Under the pieces are notes generated by a model that ran no database searches, was not told the origin of the DNA, and saw only the letters and a list, made by a program, of their open reading frames with translations. Of a stretch of 64,000 nt of DNA, positions 30,181 to 39,961 are shown piece by piece. The position numbers were made by a program, and so were the translations under genes. Positions within the stretch are counted from its first letter, which is position 1. Every line of letters starts with the position of its first letter. This DNA comes from Hirsutella rhossiliensis (lineage: Eukaryota > Ascomycota > Sordariomycetes > Hypocreales > Ophiocordycipitaceae): NCBI RefSeq assembly GCF_020360975.1, contig NW_025408672.1, positions 2,790,001-2,854,000 on the forward strand, given 5' to 3'.

Positions 30181-31667
30181 TCACGTTCTATGTTTGACTT
30201 TTGTCCAGCCGTTTGACCCTGCTCGTGGCGCTGCCTTGCCGTCTCCATCCTTGGACCCATCGACAACGCCAGACTTGCCCTTTGCTCCTCCGCCCGCGTC
30301 GTTGGGAACCTCATCCACCCTCCAGGCGTCATCGTCGAGGACCTCCCAGTCGGCAGCATGGGCATCGCCGAGAAGCTTCTTCTTGAGCCGGTCGGCAAGC
30401 TTCATGGGGCTGGGAAGCTTGAACCTTCGGATAAATTCGGTGCCTTCGACGCCGCCGAGGTAGTAGTACATGGAGCCGTGGGAGTATCGACCGATCCAGT
30501 TGTCGGCAGCTTCGTCTTGCGTCAAGTCTCTCCTGCCGACGGCCTTGACAGAGAGATTAGTGTAGCCCTGCATCTGTGCGCCGAGGAGCAGGTTGTACAG
30601 GTTTCGACCCATGTGACACATGTCCTCGAACGATCCCTTGTCGCCAATAGAAACGCCCTGGGTGCTGCAGAGCCAGGCAATGTCGTACGCTAACAAGGTT
30701 ACCCCTTCCAGGAAGAAGGAATACGTCGCGGGATCTTCCTTGGATAACTGAGGCAATGGTTTGTCGACAAAGAGAGGACGGGGCCGGGGGACGTGGTGGG
30801 AGTCGGGATCATGGGTTTGCAAGGACGGCGTTATGTTGGAGCCATTGGGAAATGCGACGGGCCCATGCTGATATGAGCCAGCCAGGTTGAAGATGGTTGG
30901 CTGGGGAAAATCGCGATGAGGGAGGGTGATTTCTGCTGGGAGGCGGATGGCGAGGTAATGAGAGACGAGCATGAGAATGTGCGCCACATGTGCCAGGGAT
31001 GTAGAGATGGCTTCGGGGGAGAGGACTGTAGGGGCTGAGGTTAGAGACGGCACGCAAAGCATCTGAGATGGGAGAGGCAAAGCCACGCACTGTCCATGCT
31101 TGTCAAGTCCACCACCGGGACCCTGCCGATGTGATAGTCGTAGCGCCCCGTGGATCCCTTCTTGGTACGCTTCAGCCCGTACAGCCTGACGGCTTCATTG
31201 CACAGGAAAGCGCGAGTGCGGGCCAAGTCCTGGGCGCTTTGCGACCATCGGAAGCGGAGCATCTGAGTTGACTTGTCCACCTCGTGCTGCTGCCTCGCCC
31301 TGCGCTCCAGCAGCCCATCTGAAACCGAGGCCAGGTCCGACTTGCGGCGTGCGAGGGCCGACTTTCTCGCCTTGACCTCGTCCCGGGCAGCCTGGATTTC
31401 CTCTCGGAGTTTATCCGCCGCTGCGAGGATCTGGTCTGTCCGGTCTTCTGCCAGACGCTGCTGTGCGAGAACCAAGTCCAAGGCGTCCTTGGTGGGCTTG
31501 GTCGAGTCGGTCAGGACATGGTCCACGTCGTTTTGCAGCTTCTCATTCTCAAAGAGAAGCTGCAGCGTGTTGATACGTCCTTGGTAGATTTGGTTGCGGG
31601 CGTCCACGGCACAGAGAAAGGGCAGACGTTTGGCATCGTAGCCCCGAAAGCAGATGTCGCACTCCAT
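30181..31667 (-). CDS. ATG14: Atg14-like subunit of autophagy PI3-kinase complex I
   Basis: Targets Vps34-Vps15-Vps30/Atg6 to the pre-autophagosomal site. Exons are 31667-31091 and 31025-30181, 473 aa, with a 65-nt intron and matching phases. The N-terminus has a cysteine motif (MECDICFRGYDAKRLPFLC), as in Atg14/Barkor proteins. It is followed by coiled coils (about residues 35-150: NTLQLLFENEKLQNDV, QILAAADKLREEIQAARDEV). The C-terminal half is the conserved Atg14/UVRAG domain, with HIGRVPVVDLTSMD, LAHVAHILMLVSHYLAIRLP, YDIAWLC, MCHMGRNLYNLL and GRYSHGSMYYYLGG. A Vps38/UVRAG identity is the main alternative; the N-terminal CxxC and size favour Atg14. Its partner Atg6 lies 8.3 kb away at 39962. 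Confidence 0.85.
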
Positions 31668-32326
31668 ACTGGAGAGGTGAGTGAATTTGGATGTTGCCAG
31701 CGGGAGCCGTCGTGAGTGCCACAAGTGGTTGAGGAGCGTGACGGGGGGCCGCAGGAAAGGGGCATCTGGTAAAGACGGCGGGAGTGAGTCGAGGCGACGT
31801 CCATGTGCCCCTGGAGAGATGGTCCGCTTGAGACTGGACCAGGCAGATGATGGTTCGATGGATGGATGCCGTTGTCGGTCACGGGATGCAGCTTGTTTGG
31901 CAGCCTGGAGGTGACCTGGAGGTGGCCTGGAGGTGGCCTGGAAGTCGGCGATTACAGTGGTGGCGTCGGGGCACCAGCGCTAAAGTAATCCTCCGGCGGT
32001 GGCCCCACCGACCTTGCGAAAGCTTCCACTACCATGAACTCTTTCCCTGTTTCACCACCAGGACTCTCGCAGAACTCGGATTCGGCGCTGCACCAACGTC
32101 AAAACTGTGTGCCAGGAAGCGCTGTGGGATGCTCTGATCCCTGGCCTCTACACTGGTCCGAGCTCAATTGACGCGTGCGCCTCCGCCCTACCAGCAAAGC
32201 GACTTCCGTCCCGCATGCGAATCAGCTTAGACTCGACCTGGATCTCGGCTCAATCACGCTACTTATCCGTTCAGCTGCTTGTCCCCGCTCACAGCTACAG
32301 CCTACGAGCGAGCCTACTCTTCAGTC
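31668..32326. promoter_or_regulatory. divergent promoter region, Atg14 / hypothetical gene
   Basis: 659 bp between divergent starts. It contains an 11-bp tandem repeat (31904-31947, separate entry). The side next to the plus-strand gene has C/T-rich patches. No other motif assigned. Confidence 0.45.
31904..31947 (+). repeat. 11-bp tandem repeat, four copies
   Basis: Head-to-tail copies of CCTGGAGGTGG (first copy ends GA, second and third perfect, fourth degenerate) inside the Atg14 divergent promoter region. Likely a minisatellite; whether it binds anything is unknown. Confidence 0.85.
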
Positions 32327-32915
32327 ATGCCGTCTCCAGTCGCCTCTCAAAACGGCGAACCGCCGGCGTCCCAGCATGAGGGCGGCGATAAGGTAGAGGG
32401 AGGTAACGGACCCGACAAGCATACGCACACGGAGACCAAGACCCCCGAGCCCCAGGACGACCAGCATAGTCCCAATTCGGATACTTCCAGCACACCGGGA
32501 CATCTTGCTCCCTTTGACTGGGATGACTTTGAGGCCCGCTACGAGAAGGCTCTACGAGAGGCAGACGCCCACGAGAGAGAGACTCTCAAAGAAGCCGAGC
32601 ATCTCTCCAAGGTAATCTCTGTCCATCGTGTCCGTTTCGTTGCGAGATCCAGTCGCTCAACATCTTTACTACAGTATTTCCAAGCGTGGGCGTCGGCCGC
32701 GTCGGCCCACGACGATGAGCGGGCCGTGAAGCGCTTGCGGACAAGACAACGCTTCGTCAATCTGTCGGAAGAGAAAGCTGCGCAGAAGCAACAACACTGT
32801 GCGTACCCGCGCTCCTCTACAGCATGAATGCACCATGCTGACCTCGACGCAACACTCAGACGAGGAAGTGGTGCGCGCTTTTGAGAGTGCCCTGGCGCTG
32901 CTTCAGGCAAAGTGA
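32327..32915 (+). CDS. small hypothetical charged protein, three exons
   Basis: Exons are 32327-32611, 32675-32798 and 32860-32915, 154 aa; all phases and splice signals fit (GTAATC and GTGCGT donors, TACAG and CTCAG acceptors). The N-terminal half is acidic and low-complexity (HTHTETKTPEPQDDQHSPNS). The C-terminal half is a helical, charged segment (FDWDDFEARYEKALREAD, YFQAWASAASAHDDERAVKR, FVNLSEEKAAQKQQHY) ending VVRAFESALALLQAK. Three cleanly spliced exons and non-random helix make a real gene likely. No family or function recognised. It is divergent from Atg14 and upstream of the DUF3807 gene by 140 bp. Confidence 0.75.
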
Positions 32916-33054
32916 TGAGATGGCGATAGCTCAAGCCAGGCACGTGACTTCGCGCCATCTGTCACGTACCCCCTCCATTTTACCCACCTTGATTTTCACG
33001 CGGCCAGAACCAAGCATCATCTCATCTCACCCTCAATACCGTATCCCTCAAAAC

Positions 33055-33649
33055 ATGGAAGCTGCACCAGAAGCTGCACCCGAGGCAATCTGGGAACTGC
33101 CGTCTGGGGGCCCTCCTGTCTCTCCAGTGCGCTGCTCTTTGAATCGCTCCACGTGGAACAGTCAATATATCTGACAAACAACAGGCTGAATTGGCCGCCT
33201 TTTTCCAAAATCACTTTTCTCCCGAGGCTATCGCCACTTTTGAACAAACTTTTCAGAGCCCAGCAGAATTCCAGCACAGTCATGAACAAGCTGAGGCTCA
33301 TGAGCGGGCAGAAGATGATCTCGGCTACTACGACGATGGCGTCAAACGCACCTTGACGGATGAGCAGATCGAGATGTTCCGCCAGTCAGAACTCAGAGAG
33401 CTACATCGAAAGCGGGAGCGAGCGCTGAGACGGAACTCTCGGTCAACGAATGCTCACGAGGAGCTGAGCGATGAAGCAAACAGTAGCCAACCTCTCCGCC
33501 AAGGATCAAGCCTGCCATCATCGACTCGAGTGTCCAAGAGGAAGAAGAAAAGGGGCACCATGAAGTCTCGGCACGAACCAAAGCCGGATTTAAGAAAGCG
33601 AACCTGGGATGTGGTGGAGCCGGGCCTGGACACGCTCGAATACGACTGA
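33055..33649 (+). CDS. DUF3807 family fungal protein
   Basis: Small conserved fungal protein of unknown function, about 175 aa. The family core is plain: LAAFFQNHFSPEAIATFEQ, then DLGYYDDGVKRTLTDEQIEM followed by FRQSELREL. A basic tail (SKRKKKRGTMKSRH) suggests nuclear location, and the protein ends LDTLEYD. The main exon runs from 33185, after the acceptor AACAG, to the stop at 33649 and has no ATG of its own. The upstream exon from ATG 33055 must therefore be joined. The best-looking donor (GTGCGC at 33129) breaks the frame by one, whereas a weaker donor (GTCTCT at 33118) keeps it. The exon 1 boundary is therefore uncertain, or an indel is present. Confidence 0.75.
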
Positions 33650-34718
33650 GACCCAAATGTTTGGGAGCACTGGAACCACGGTTCGAACTCATTGAATCGT
33701 CCTCCACGCGGGCGACGCCTCGACGTTGACGACAACGGTCCTTGTTTCAGCGAGTATGCCCACAACGCGGCAAGAAAAGTCTTGGCCTTGGAAAAAGTGA
33801 GTTGACCATGGGCTTGAGCCTGCTTTTCTTTACGCTGTCATGATGAAAACCTTTGTATCGTCATCCTTAGTCGGATCAAAGTCGGAGACGTATGATCCAT
33901 CGGTTCACCTGATGGGGACGACTCGCGACGGCGAAATGGCGAGTAAAATAATCTTCTCTCTGAGGCACGCGTTTCTCATTGGCTTTCCCATCTGCGCTTG
34001 AAGTCGAGGACTGCTGAACATGGGCTCACGTGAGGAAAGCAGCACAGAATGAACGAAAAGACATGAGTGCAGAGAGATGGGGCTTAGCCTGGGGGAAGCT
34101 GGAGAGCCTGAGCCTGTGATGGCGTGCTTCGCCGGATATTGGCAGGATTGGGCGTTGATGCCTGGCAACTTTTCATCGCTCTCGTGGCGGTCCTGCTCGT
34201 GCTGGGGAATGGCGAGACTGCGCTTTTGTGTTGTATATAGTACCAGACAGATGATGAGCACAAAAACATTGCCACAAGACGCCTCGGCTGCTAATGCAAG
34301 CAACAAGGCGGCGCAAAACGTCTAGCGTTCTTGAGTACAATACAGAACAGGTACCGTCTACTAAAAGTCTACTTTTTGGCATGCGCACGATTTGTGTTGG
34401 CACCTGGGTTACGGCGCTCCCTCTAGGGTCTCGGGTACTTATGCCCGCACGCGGCGCACAGGGCTGCGGGCGATAAGCGCTGCGGCCAACCACACGTCCG
34501 GTGCTGGTGGGAAAAGTGGGACTTATCCATCCCTCTCGTGGCACCCAAAGATCAGCCAGCGAAGAGACATCCCACCTTGGGCTTCGGTTTTGGCATCCAT
34601 CCCTCACCACCACTAACCTGTATCGCCAGCCCCCGACCCAGGGCCCAAACCACACGTCCGCCGCACGCGGTTGCCTCCATCGTCGTCTGCGAAGCCGTCT
34701 TTCCGCCTCCAGCCCAGC
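33650..34718. other. intergenic, CK2 alpha promoter side
   Basis: 1.07 kb without a supported gene. The open frame ending DRD...near 33765 and others are short and unremarkable. A TTCGAA-containing block near 33678 is not part of a tRNA. The CK2 alpha leader is C-rich from about 34600. Confidence 0.5.
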
Positions 34719-36068
34719 ATGGCGCGCGTATATGCTGACGTGAACCAGAGCATGCCCCGCAGCTATTGGGACTACGACAGCGTCAACATCAGTGGGTCGC
34801 TGCATCCTTGCTGCTGCCCTCTTCGCCGCCGCTGACTCGCATCGTAGGCTGGGGCGTCCTTGAGAACTACGAGGTGGTACGCAAGATTGGTATGTGCAGC
34901 ACTGTCCGCCAGGCTGCGCGCGCCACTGACCCACGGCACCAGGCCGCGGCAAGTACTCGGAGGTCTTCGAGGGTATCAACGTCGTCAACTATCAGAAATG
35001 CGTCATCAAGGTCCTCAAGCCTGTTAAGAAGAAGAAGATCAAGCGAGAGATCAAGATTCTACAGAACTTGGCCGGTGGCCCTAACGTCGTCGCCTTGCTC
35101 GATGTTGTGAGGGATTCACAGGTCGGCCTCCCCCGTGCCGCCAGCCAGCATATTGTCCTCTTTGCTGATCCCTTCATTCACCTGCAGAGCAAGACGCCGT
35201 CGCTCATCTTCGAGTACGTCAACAACACCGATTTCCGAAGCTTGTATCCCAAGTTCAACGATCTCGATGTTCGATTTTACATCCTTGAGCTGCTCAAGGC
35301 TCTCGACTTCTGCCACAGCAAAGGCATTATGCATCGCGACGTAAAACCTCATAACGTTATGATCGATCATGAGAACCGAAAGGTTTGTTCTCTCCTAAAC
35401 CGCCATCCGGGGACAGGAAGTCTTGCTCATCCCCCTTTGTGGCGCACGCTTGCTGATGTCGATGCCTTCAAACTAGTTGCGCCTTATTGACTGGGGCCTG
35501 GCCGAGTTCTACCACCCGGGCACCGAGTACAACGTTCGCGTGGCATCGCGGTACTTCAAGGGTCCTGAACTCCTGGTAGACTTCCAGGAGTATGACTACA
35601 GCCTCGACATGTGGAGCTTGGGCGCCATGTTCGCGTCCATGATCTTTCGCAAGGAGCCTTTCTTCCACGGCAACAGCAACTCGGATCAGCTGGTCAAGAT
35701 TGCAAAGGTCCTCGGCACAGACGACCTCTTCGACTACCTGGACAAGTACGAGATTGAGTTGGACGCACAGTACGATGATATCCTTGGGCGCTTCCAGAAG
35801 AAGCCCTGGCATAGCTTCGTCACGTCTGAGAACCAGCGATTTGTCTCTAATGAAGCCATTGACTTTCTCGACAAGCTTCTGCGTTATGATCATCAGGTTT
35901 GTAGCTTGCGACACTTAACTCCAGCCGACCGCCTCTCTGACGCTCGTGTAGGAACGACTCACCGCAAAAGAGGCGCAAGCTCATCCTTACTTCGATCCCG
36001 TCCGGGACCCGGAAGTTTTCAAGCAAAACTTGGCGAGCCCGAACGGAACGGCCTACAAGTCTTCATGA
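34719..36068 (+). CDS. CKA1: casein kinase 2 catalytic subunit alpha
   Basis: Ser/Thr kinase of the CK2 holoenzyme. Six exons: 34719-34791, 34848-34889, 34943-35121, 35188-35382, 35477-35896 and 35952-36068, giving 341 aa. CK2 hallmarks are all present: glycine loop [34 protein letters not shown] (VAIK Lys plus the basic cluster), [12 protein letters not shown] (catalytic loop), DWG in place of DFG, the activation segment [13 protein letters not shown], and [20 protein letters not shown]. The last exon gives [20 protein letters not shown]. The N-terminus [20 protein letters not shown] is the conserved CK2 alpha start, which fixes the ATG. CK2 alpha usually pairs with a beta subunit encoded elsewhere. 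The gene is convergent with Scm3. Intron density at the 5' side resembles other fungal CKA genes. Confidence 0.97.
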
Positions 36069-36700
36069 ACACCAAGGCCACGTGGTTGTGACGATCGTTC
36101 GTCTCCGGCTTACGACACCATCCTTGGCCCTTTTCCATGATACCCTGAACCAGCTGCATCATCTCGCTGGCCTGTCACTTCTTCCAGCCTGGATAGAACA
36201 TTCGTGCTGGCTAGAAGATTGGAATCAATCGCAATTTCACGGAAAAGATGCTCCCGTCGTGGCCGCTCGGGTCGGATACGGGTGTTGGGAACCTTTCCCG
36301 ATTGATAGCCGTCTATCTTTGCGTTGGAGCCTTGGCATGACGCGTGTGGCCAACCCGGGCTTGGCTTCCCTCTGTTCTGCCGATCTGATCCAAGCAACTA
36401 CTCCGAGCTTAGGGTTGGTCTGGGCAACCATGAGCCAGCTACGGGAGGCAGTAGTTGGAGACGTTCCAGGAACGAGTTAATGAAACGACGAGCGGGTGGA
36501 AGGAGGTTCATGGTTCCCTGTGTGTGCGCCCGCATTGACTTTGCCGCATCGCTTTTTTCATTGCTCTCTCGGAATGGACATTGGGGGAGGAATGGACTGA
36601 GATAGCGTTTCAATACAGGAGATAATCGAAGAATAAGCGCGGCTTGTTTTTTTGGCTATTACCTGGCTTGCCTGGGTCACGATTTTGTACGTCTTGCCCT
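36069..36700. other. intergenic between convergent CK2 alpha and Scm3
   Basis: 632 bp holding two 3' ends. No gene recognised. Confidence 0.55.
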
Positions 36701-39496
36701 TCATAAGCAGGTGAAGCAAAAGTCGCGCCCACACCGATACCCGGCCAAGCCACACGTGCGAAGCGTGCCGCCGGGGGTCTTGATGATGCTCCCCGGGCTC
36801 AAGACTTCAGTCGGCCGCCGCTTGACGGGCGTGTGGTAGACCTCTGTCGTGCGCGCACTCGACTTCCAGATCTTGCGGCTCGCGCCGGAGCTGAGGAACG
36901 ACACGGATGGGGCGCCGCCGAGGCTGCGGCCCAGCTCGTCCAGGTCCCTCTCGTCTGCGTCGTCGTCATCGTCCATGGGGTCCGAGGATATGAGGGAGAG
37001 GATGGAGCGGCGCGAGGAGGGGGCTCTGGTCGGCTTGATGGACGTGTGGCGCGGGGTCTGCGGCTTGGAGGGGGGCGCGGGCGGTGGCGAGCGCGTCTGC
37101 GGCGCTGGCTTTGCGGGCGAGGCCATGGGGGTGTTTTCTTGGAGGGGGGCGAGCGCGGGCGGGCTCCGGGGAGTGTCTGCGACAGGGTTGGAGCATGGGC
37201 CTTCGTCGACTTCCACCAAGCCTTCAGACGGCGTGCCATCGTGCCTGCCTTGGTCTTGTTGCTGATGGACAGACTCGGGCTCCTCAACCCTGGGCCTGGA
37301 TCCAGACGCGGCGCGTCTCGGCGGCCTGGATTGAGGAGGGTCCTTGGCAGTAGGCGAGCTCGGGGCGTGCGCGGGGACCATGTCGGGCCCATTGAGCTTC
37401 CTAAGCCACCGAAGCTCCCTCGTCAGCCGTCGCGATTTGTCTTCCACAAGCGTCGCCGAAACGTTGCCGTCGGCCGCCGCGCCGTGACTTGCCACAGACA
37501 ATGGCGGCTGCTCAAGCGTCGGCGGCGGCGCAGCAGACGCGTCGTGGCCGAAGGCGGCGGCTTGCGACTTTCTCGGCCTGCGACGTTTCTCAGACCGTCC
37601 TGACGCCGGAGGCAAACTTGGCGATGTAGCAGTAGCACCGGGGGCACTAGGCGACCCGGCGACCCGGGTCGAGCTCGGGGCCGCGGCTGAGTCTCCGACG
37701 CCCGAGTCTGGTGGTCCCGGCGAGGTCATGGGTACCGCGGGCTTGTTGCGGTCCTTGGCTGCCTTGGGCGGTTTCTTCGGCTCGGACCAGATGGGCATCT
37801 CGTCATCTGACAGACAAAACGCGGAGCTCACGGCCTTGTGTGGCTCACCGAACTCTTTCCGGTCACGCTCGGGTGCCTTTTCACAGGCACCGCCGACATT
37901 TTGCGACACGGGCTCATTTCCGCAGACCGAGACGGCTTCCACCAGGCGCTCTGGCTCGGTCGTGCCCCTGCCATCGATTTGGGGCGAGCGGCCCGCGGGC
38001 CCAAGCTCCTCGTCTGCCGAGTCAGCAATCTCGTCGACCGCATCGTCGACTTCCTCGTACTCATCGCGCTGCGGCCGATCCATCGGAGCAATCTCCACCG
38101 CGATGCGCTGCCGCGACGGCCCCTGTTTCCGTGCCGCACTGCGCGATGCCTCTTGTAAATGCCGCTGCTCGTCTTGCTTTCTCGCCGGCCGCAGAGTGTT
38201 GCCAGTCATTTCGGATCCACGTCCGTCTCGCGCCTCTGTGAGGACCACCGAGACGTCGTCTGGACGCTGGGGCCTCGACGGGGCCTCGACGGGTGCATTG
38301 CGAGACTGTGATTGATCCTTCCTTTTCTTCTTCTTCTTTGTCCCAGAGATTCCTGAGAGGCGTTTCCGGGCCCTTTTGGAGCTAGTTTGAGACGCCTCTT
38401 GGTCGGAGGTCCTGGATTGTTTTCCTCCCTCGGCAGCTGGTTCTCTTGTCGGCGTAGTTTGGGAGATGAACACGCTGTCAGTGTCGTCTTGTGTACTCGT
38501 AGCCATGATTTGTCCGGGTGGTTGGTGGTGCGCAGAACTCTTGCCCGTCAGAATAACGTCTTCGTCAACTTCCTCATCCACGGCCGCCGTTGGAGCTGCG
38601 GAAGGGTAAATACTCTTCATGGGCCTGGTCCTCGTCCTCGGCCGCGGCCGCATCGACCCGAATTCTAGTTGAGCTGGCGGACGGTCTCGATCGTCTTCCT
38701 TGAAGCGATAGTTGGGTGCCCAGATGGAGCTGCCGCAGTCTTGGGCGGGGAAATTGTAGCGCTCTCCCGGCGAGGGGAGCAGTCGTGGCGCTCTCGGGGA
38801 TATGCTCGGGGGCTCCCACAGAGAACCGGGGAGCCCGTTCGTAAGAGACCACGGCGAGCCGGCGAGAGGCGAGACACCAAAGGCCAGGGGAGATGCACCG
38901 AATGCAAAGGGGTCCCCGAAATCCAGGGTTCCGGCGCCGCAGAGGCCGCTAAGCAGGCTGGGAGACGGGAGGCTCCGGCCCGACGGTTGAGGTCTTGGGA
39001 CGGGCACCAAGGACTGTGATTGCCGGACGGGTTTGCGGCCGTACATAATGTCATCATCCTCGTCGTCTTGTTCGTCGTTGCGAGCCGGTGTCTCCAACGG
39101 TTCGGCTGCGCGCGGGAACAGGTAGCCCTCGTCGTCATCGTCGTCGTCCAGGAGATGATGCAACAAGATTCCTTGGTCCTCGTCGCTCCCTTGCTCACTA
39201 GTGCCGACATCGCCCTCGTCGCGCATATTCTGCAAATGGCCATTGTCGACAACAATCTCACCCGAGACCATGTCGATTTCGTCGCCAATGCCATCAAAGT
39301 CGCGATTGTATTTCTCAAAGATGTGGGCCATGGTGGCCTGGAAGCGGTTGTCGGCGTAGGCTCGCTGGAGCGAAAGCCTGTATCCAGGGTCTCGCTTGGC
39401 CGAAAGCTCGACAGGTTCGAAGCAAAGCTCATCGTCGTCGGCGTCGGCGTCCAGCGGCGACTTGCCGTGTCGGCGCCGCTTGGCTGGGGGCTCCAT
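36701..39496 (-). CDS. SCM3: Scm3-like CENP-A (Cse4) histone chaperone
   Basis: Single exon, 931 aa from MEPPAKRRRHGKSP; the frame is open about 98 codons further upstream but that part looks like leader. The Scm3/HJURP core is at the N-terminus (about residues 20-80): DDDELCFEPVELSAKRDPGY, YADNRFQATMAHIFEKYNRD and FDGIGDEIDMVSGEIVVDNG. These match the family's kinetochore-targeting and CENP-A-binding block. The remainder is very long, acidic then Ser/Pro- and Arg-rich, and disordered, as in filamentous-fungal Scm3 proteins, which are much larger than the yeast protein. The C-terminus has a cysteine cluster (CGLAGYRCGRDFCFTC) that may bind zinc. Start choice rests on the family N-terminus beginning close to the core. 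It diverges from Atg6 with 465 bp between starts. Confidence 0.85.
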   Translation of the reverse strand: MEPPAKRRRHGKSPLDADADDDELCFEPVELSAKRDPGYRLSLQRAYADNRFQATMAHIFEKYNRDFDGIGDEIDMVSGEIVVDNGHLQNMRDEGDVGTSEQGSDEDQGILLHHLLDDDDDDEGYLFPRAAEPLETPARNDEQDDEDDDIMYGRKPVRQSQSLVPVPRPQPSGRSLPSPSLLSGLCGAGTLDFGDPFAFGASPLAFGVSPLAGSPWSLTNGLPGSLWEPPSISPRAPRLLPSPGERYNFPAQDCGSSIWAPNYRFKEDDRDRPPAQLEFGSMRPRPRTRTRPMKSIYPSAAPTAAVDEEVDEDVILTGKSSAHHQPPGQIMATSTQDDTDSVFISQTTPTREPAAEGGKQSRTSDQEASQTSSKRARKRLSGISGTKKKKKRKDQSQSRNAPVEAPSRPQRPDDVSVVLTEARDGRGSEMTGNTLRPARKQDEQRHLQEASRSAARKQGPSRQRIAVEIAPMDRPQRDEYEEVDDAVDEIADSADEELGPAGRSPQIDGRGTTEPERLVEAVSVCGNEPVSQNVGGACEKAPERDRKEFGEPHKAVSSAFCLSDDEMPIWSEPKKPPKAAKDRNKPAVPMTSPGPPDSGVGDSAAAPSSTRVAGSPSAPGATATSPSLPPASGRSEKRRRPRKSQAAAFGHDASAAPPPTLEQPPLSVASHGAAADGNVSATLVEDKSRRLTRELRWLRKLNGPDMVPAHAPSSPTAKDPPQSRPPRRAASGSRPRVEEPESVHQQQDQGRHDGTPSEGLVEVDEGPCSNPVADTPRSPPALAPLQENTPMASPAKPAPQTRSPPPAPPSKPQTPRHTSIKPTRAPSSRRSILSLISSDPMDDDDDADERDLDELGRSLGGAPSVSFLSSGASRKIWKSSARTTEVYHTPVKRRPTEVLSPGSIIKTPGGTLRTCGLAGYRCGRDFCFTCL

Positions 39497-39961
39497 ATCT
39501 GGGGGAGACGAGGGATGGAAGCGGCTGCAAGGCGCATTCGGTGCGCAAGGGAACTTGCAAGTGCTCGTCGGGGGTGCGATTGCGTCGGCTTCGGGCGGTT
39601 GGTTGAGGGAGCAACGGATGAGAGTTGCGCGTGGCGGCGCGTAAAGTGGTTTTCGCGACGGGAGCTTTATCAGGCTTGGGACAGTGCGTGCAGGGCAGCA
39701 GATAACGGCCCCGCGCCCCACTAGTAAAGACAGAGAGACCAGCGACGTCAACCTCAAAGCTGGAAAGTACCAACGTACCTCCCAGGTCATTCATTCATCG
39801 AATTGTCATCGCGAATCGCCATCATCGTCTCCTTTGACCACCCTCGGCCCAGTCCGCCCTCCCGCCCTCTCACCTGCCTCATCCCCTTGCCTCGCCGACA
39901 CGCTCGCTTCTGCCACCGGCTTTCATGCCATCCTCCACAGCAAACACGCCCCAGGGCCGAA
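39497..39961. promoter_or_regulatory. divergent promoter region, Scm3 / Atg6
   Basis: 465 bp between divergent starts. A C/T-rich tract at about 39835-39905 precedes the Atg6 ATG. No TATA box or known operator seen. Confidence 0.4.

Noticed and set aside
33670..33700. B-box-like GGTTCGAACTC as a possible tRNA
   Set aside because: No acceptor or anticodon stem can be formed around it.
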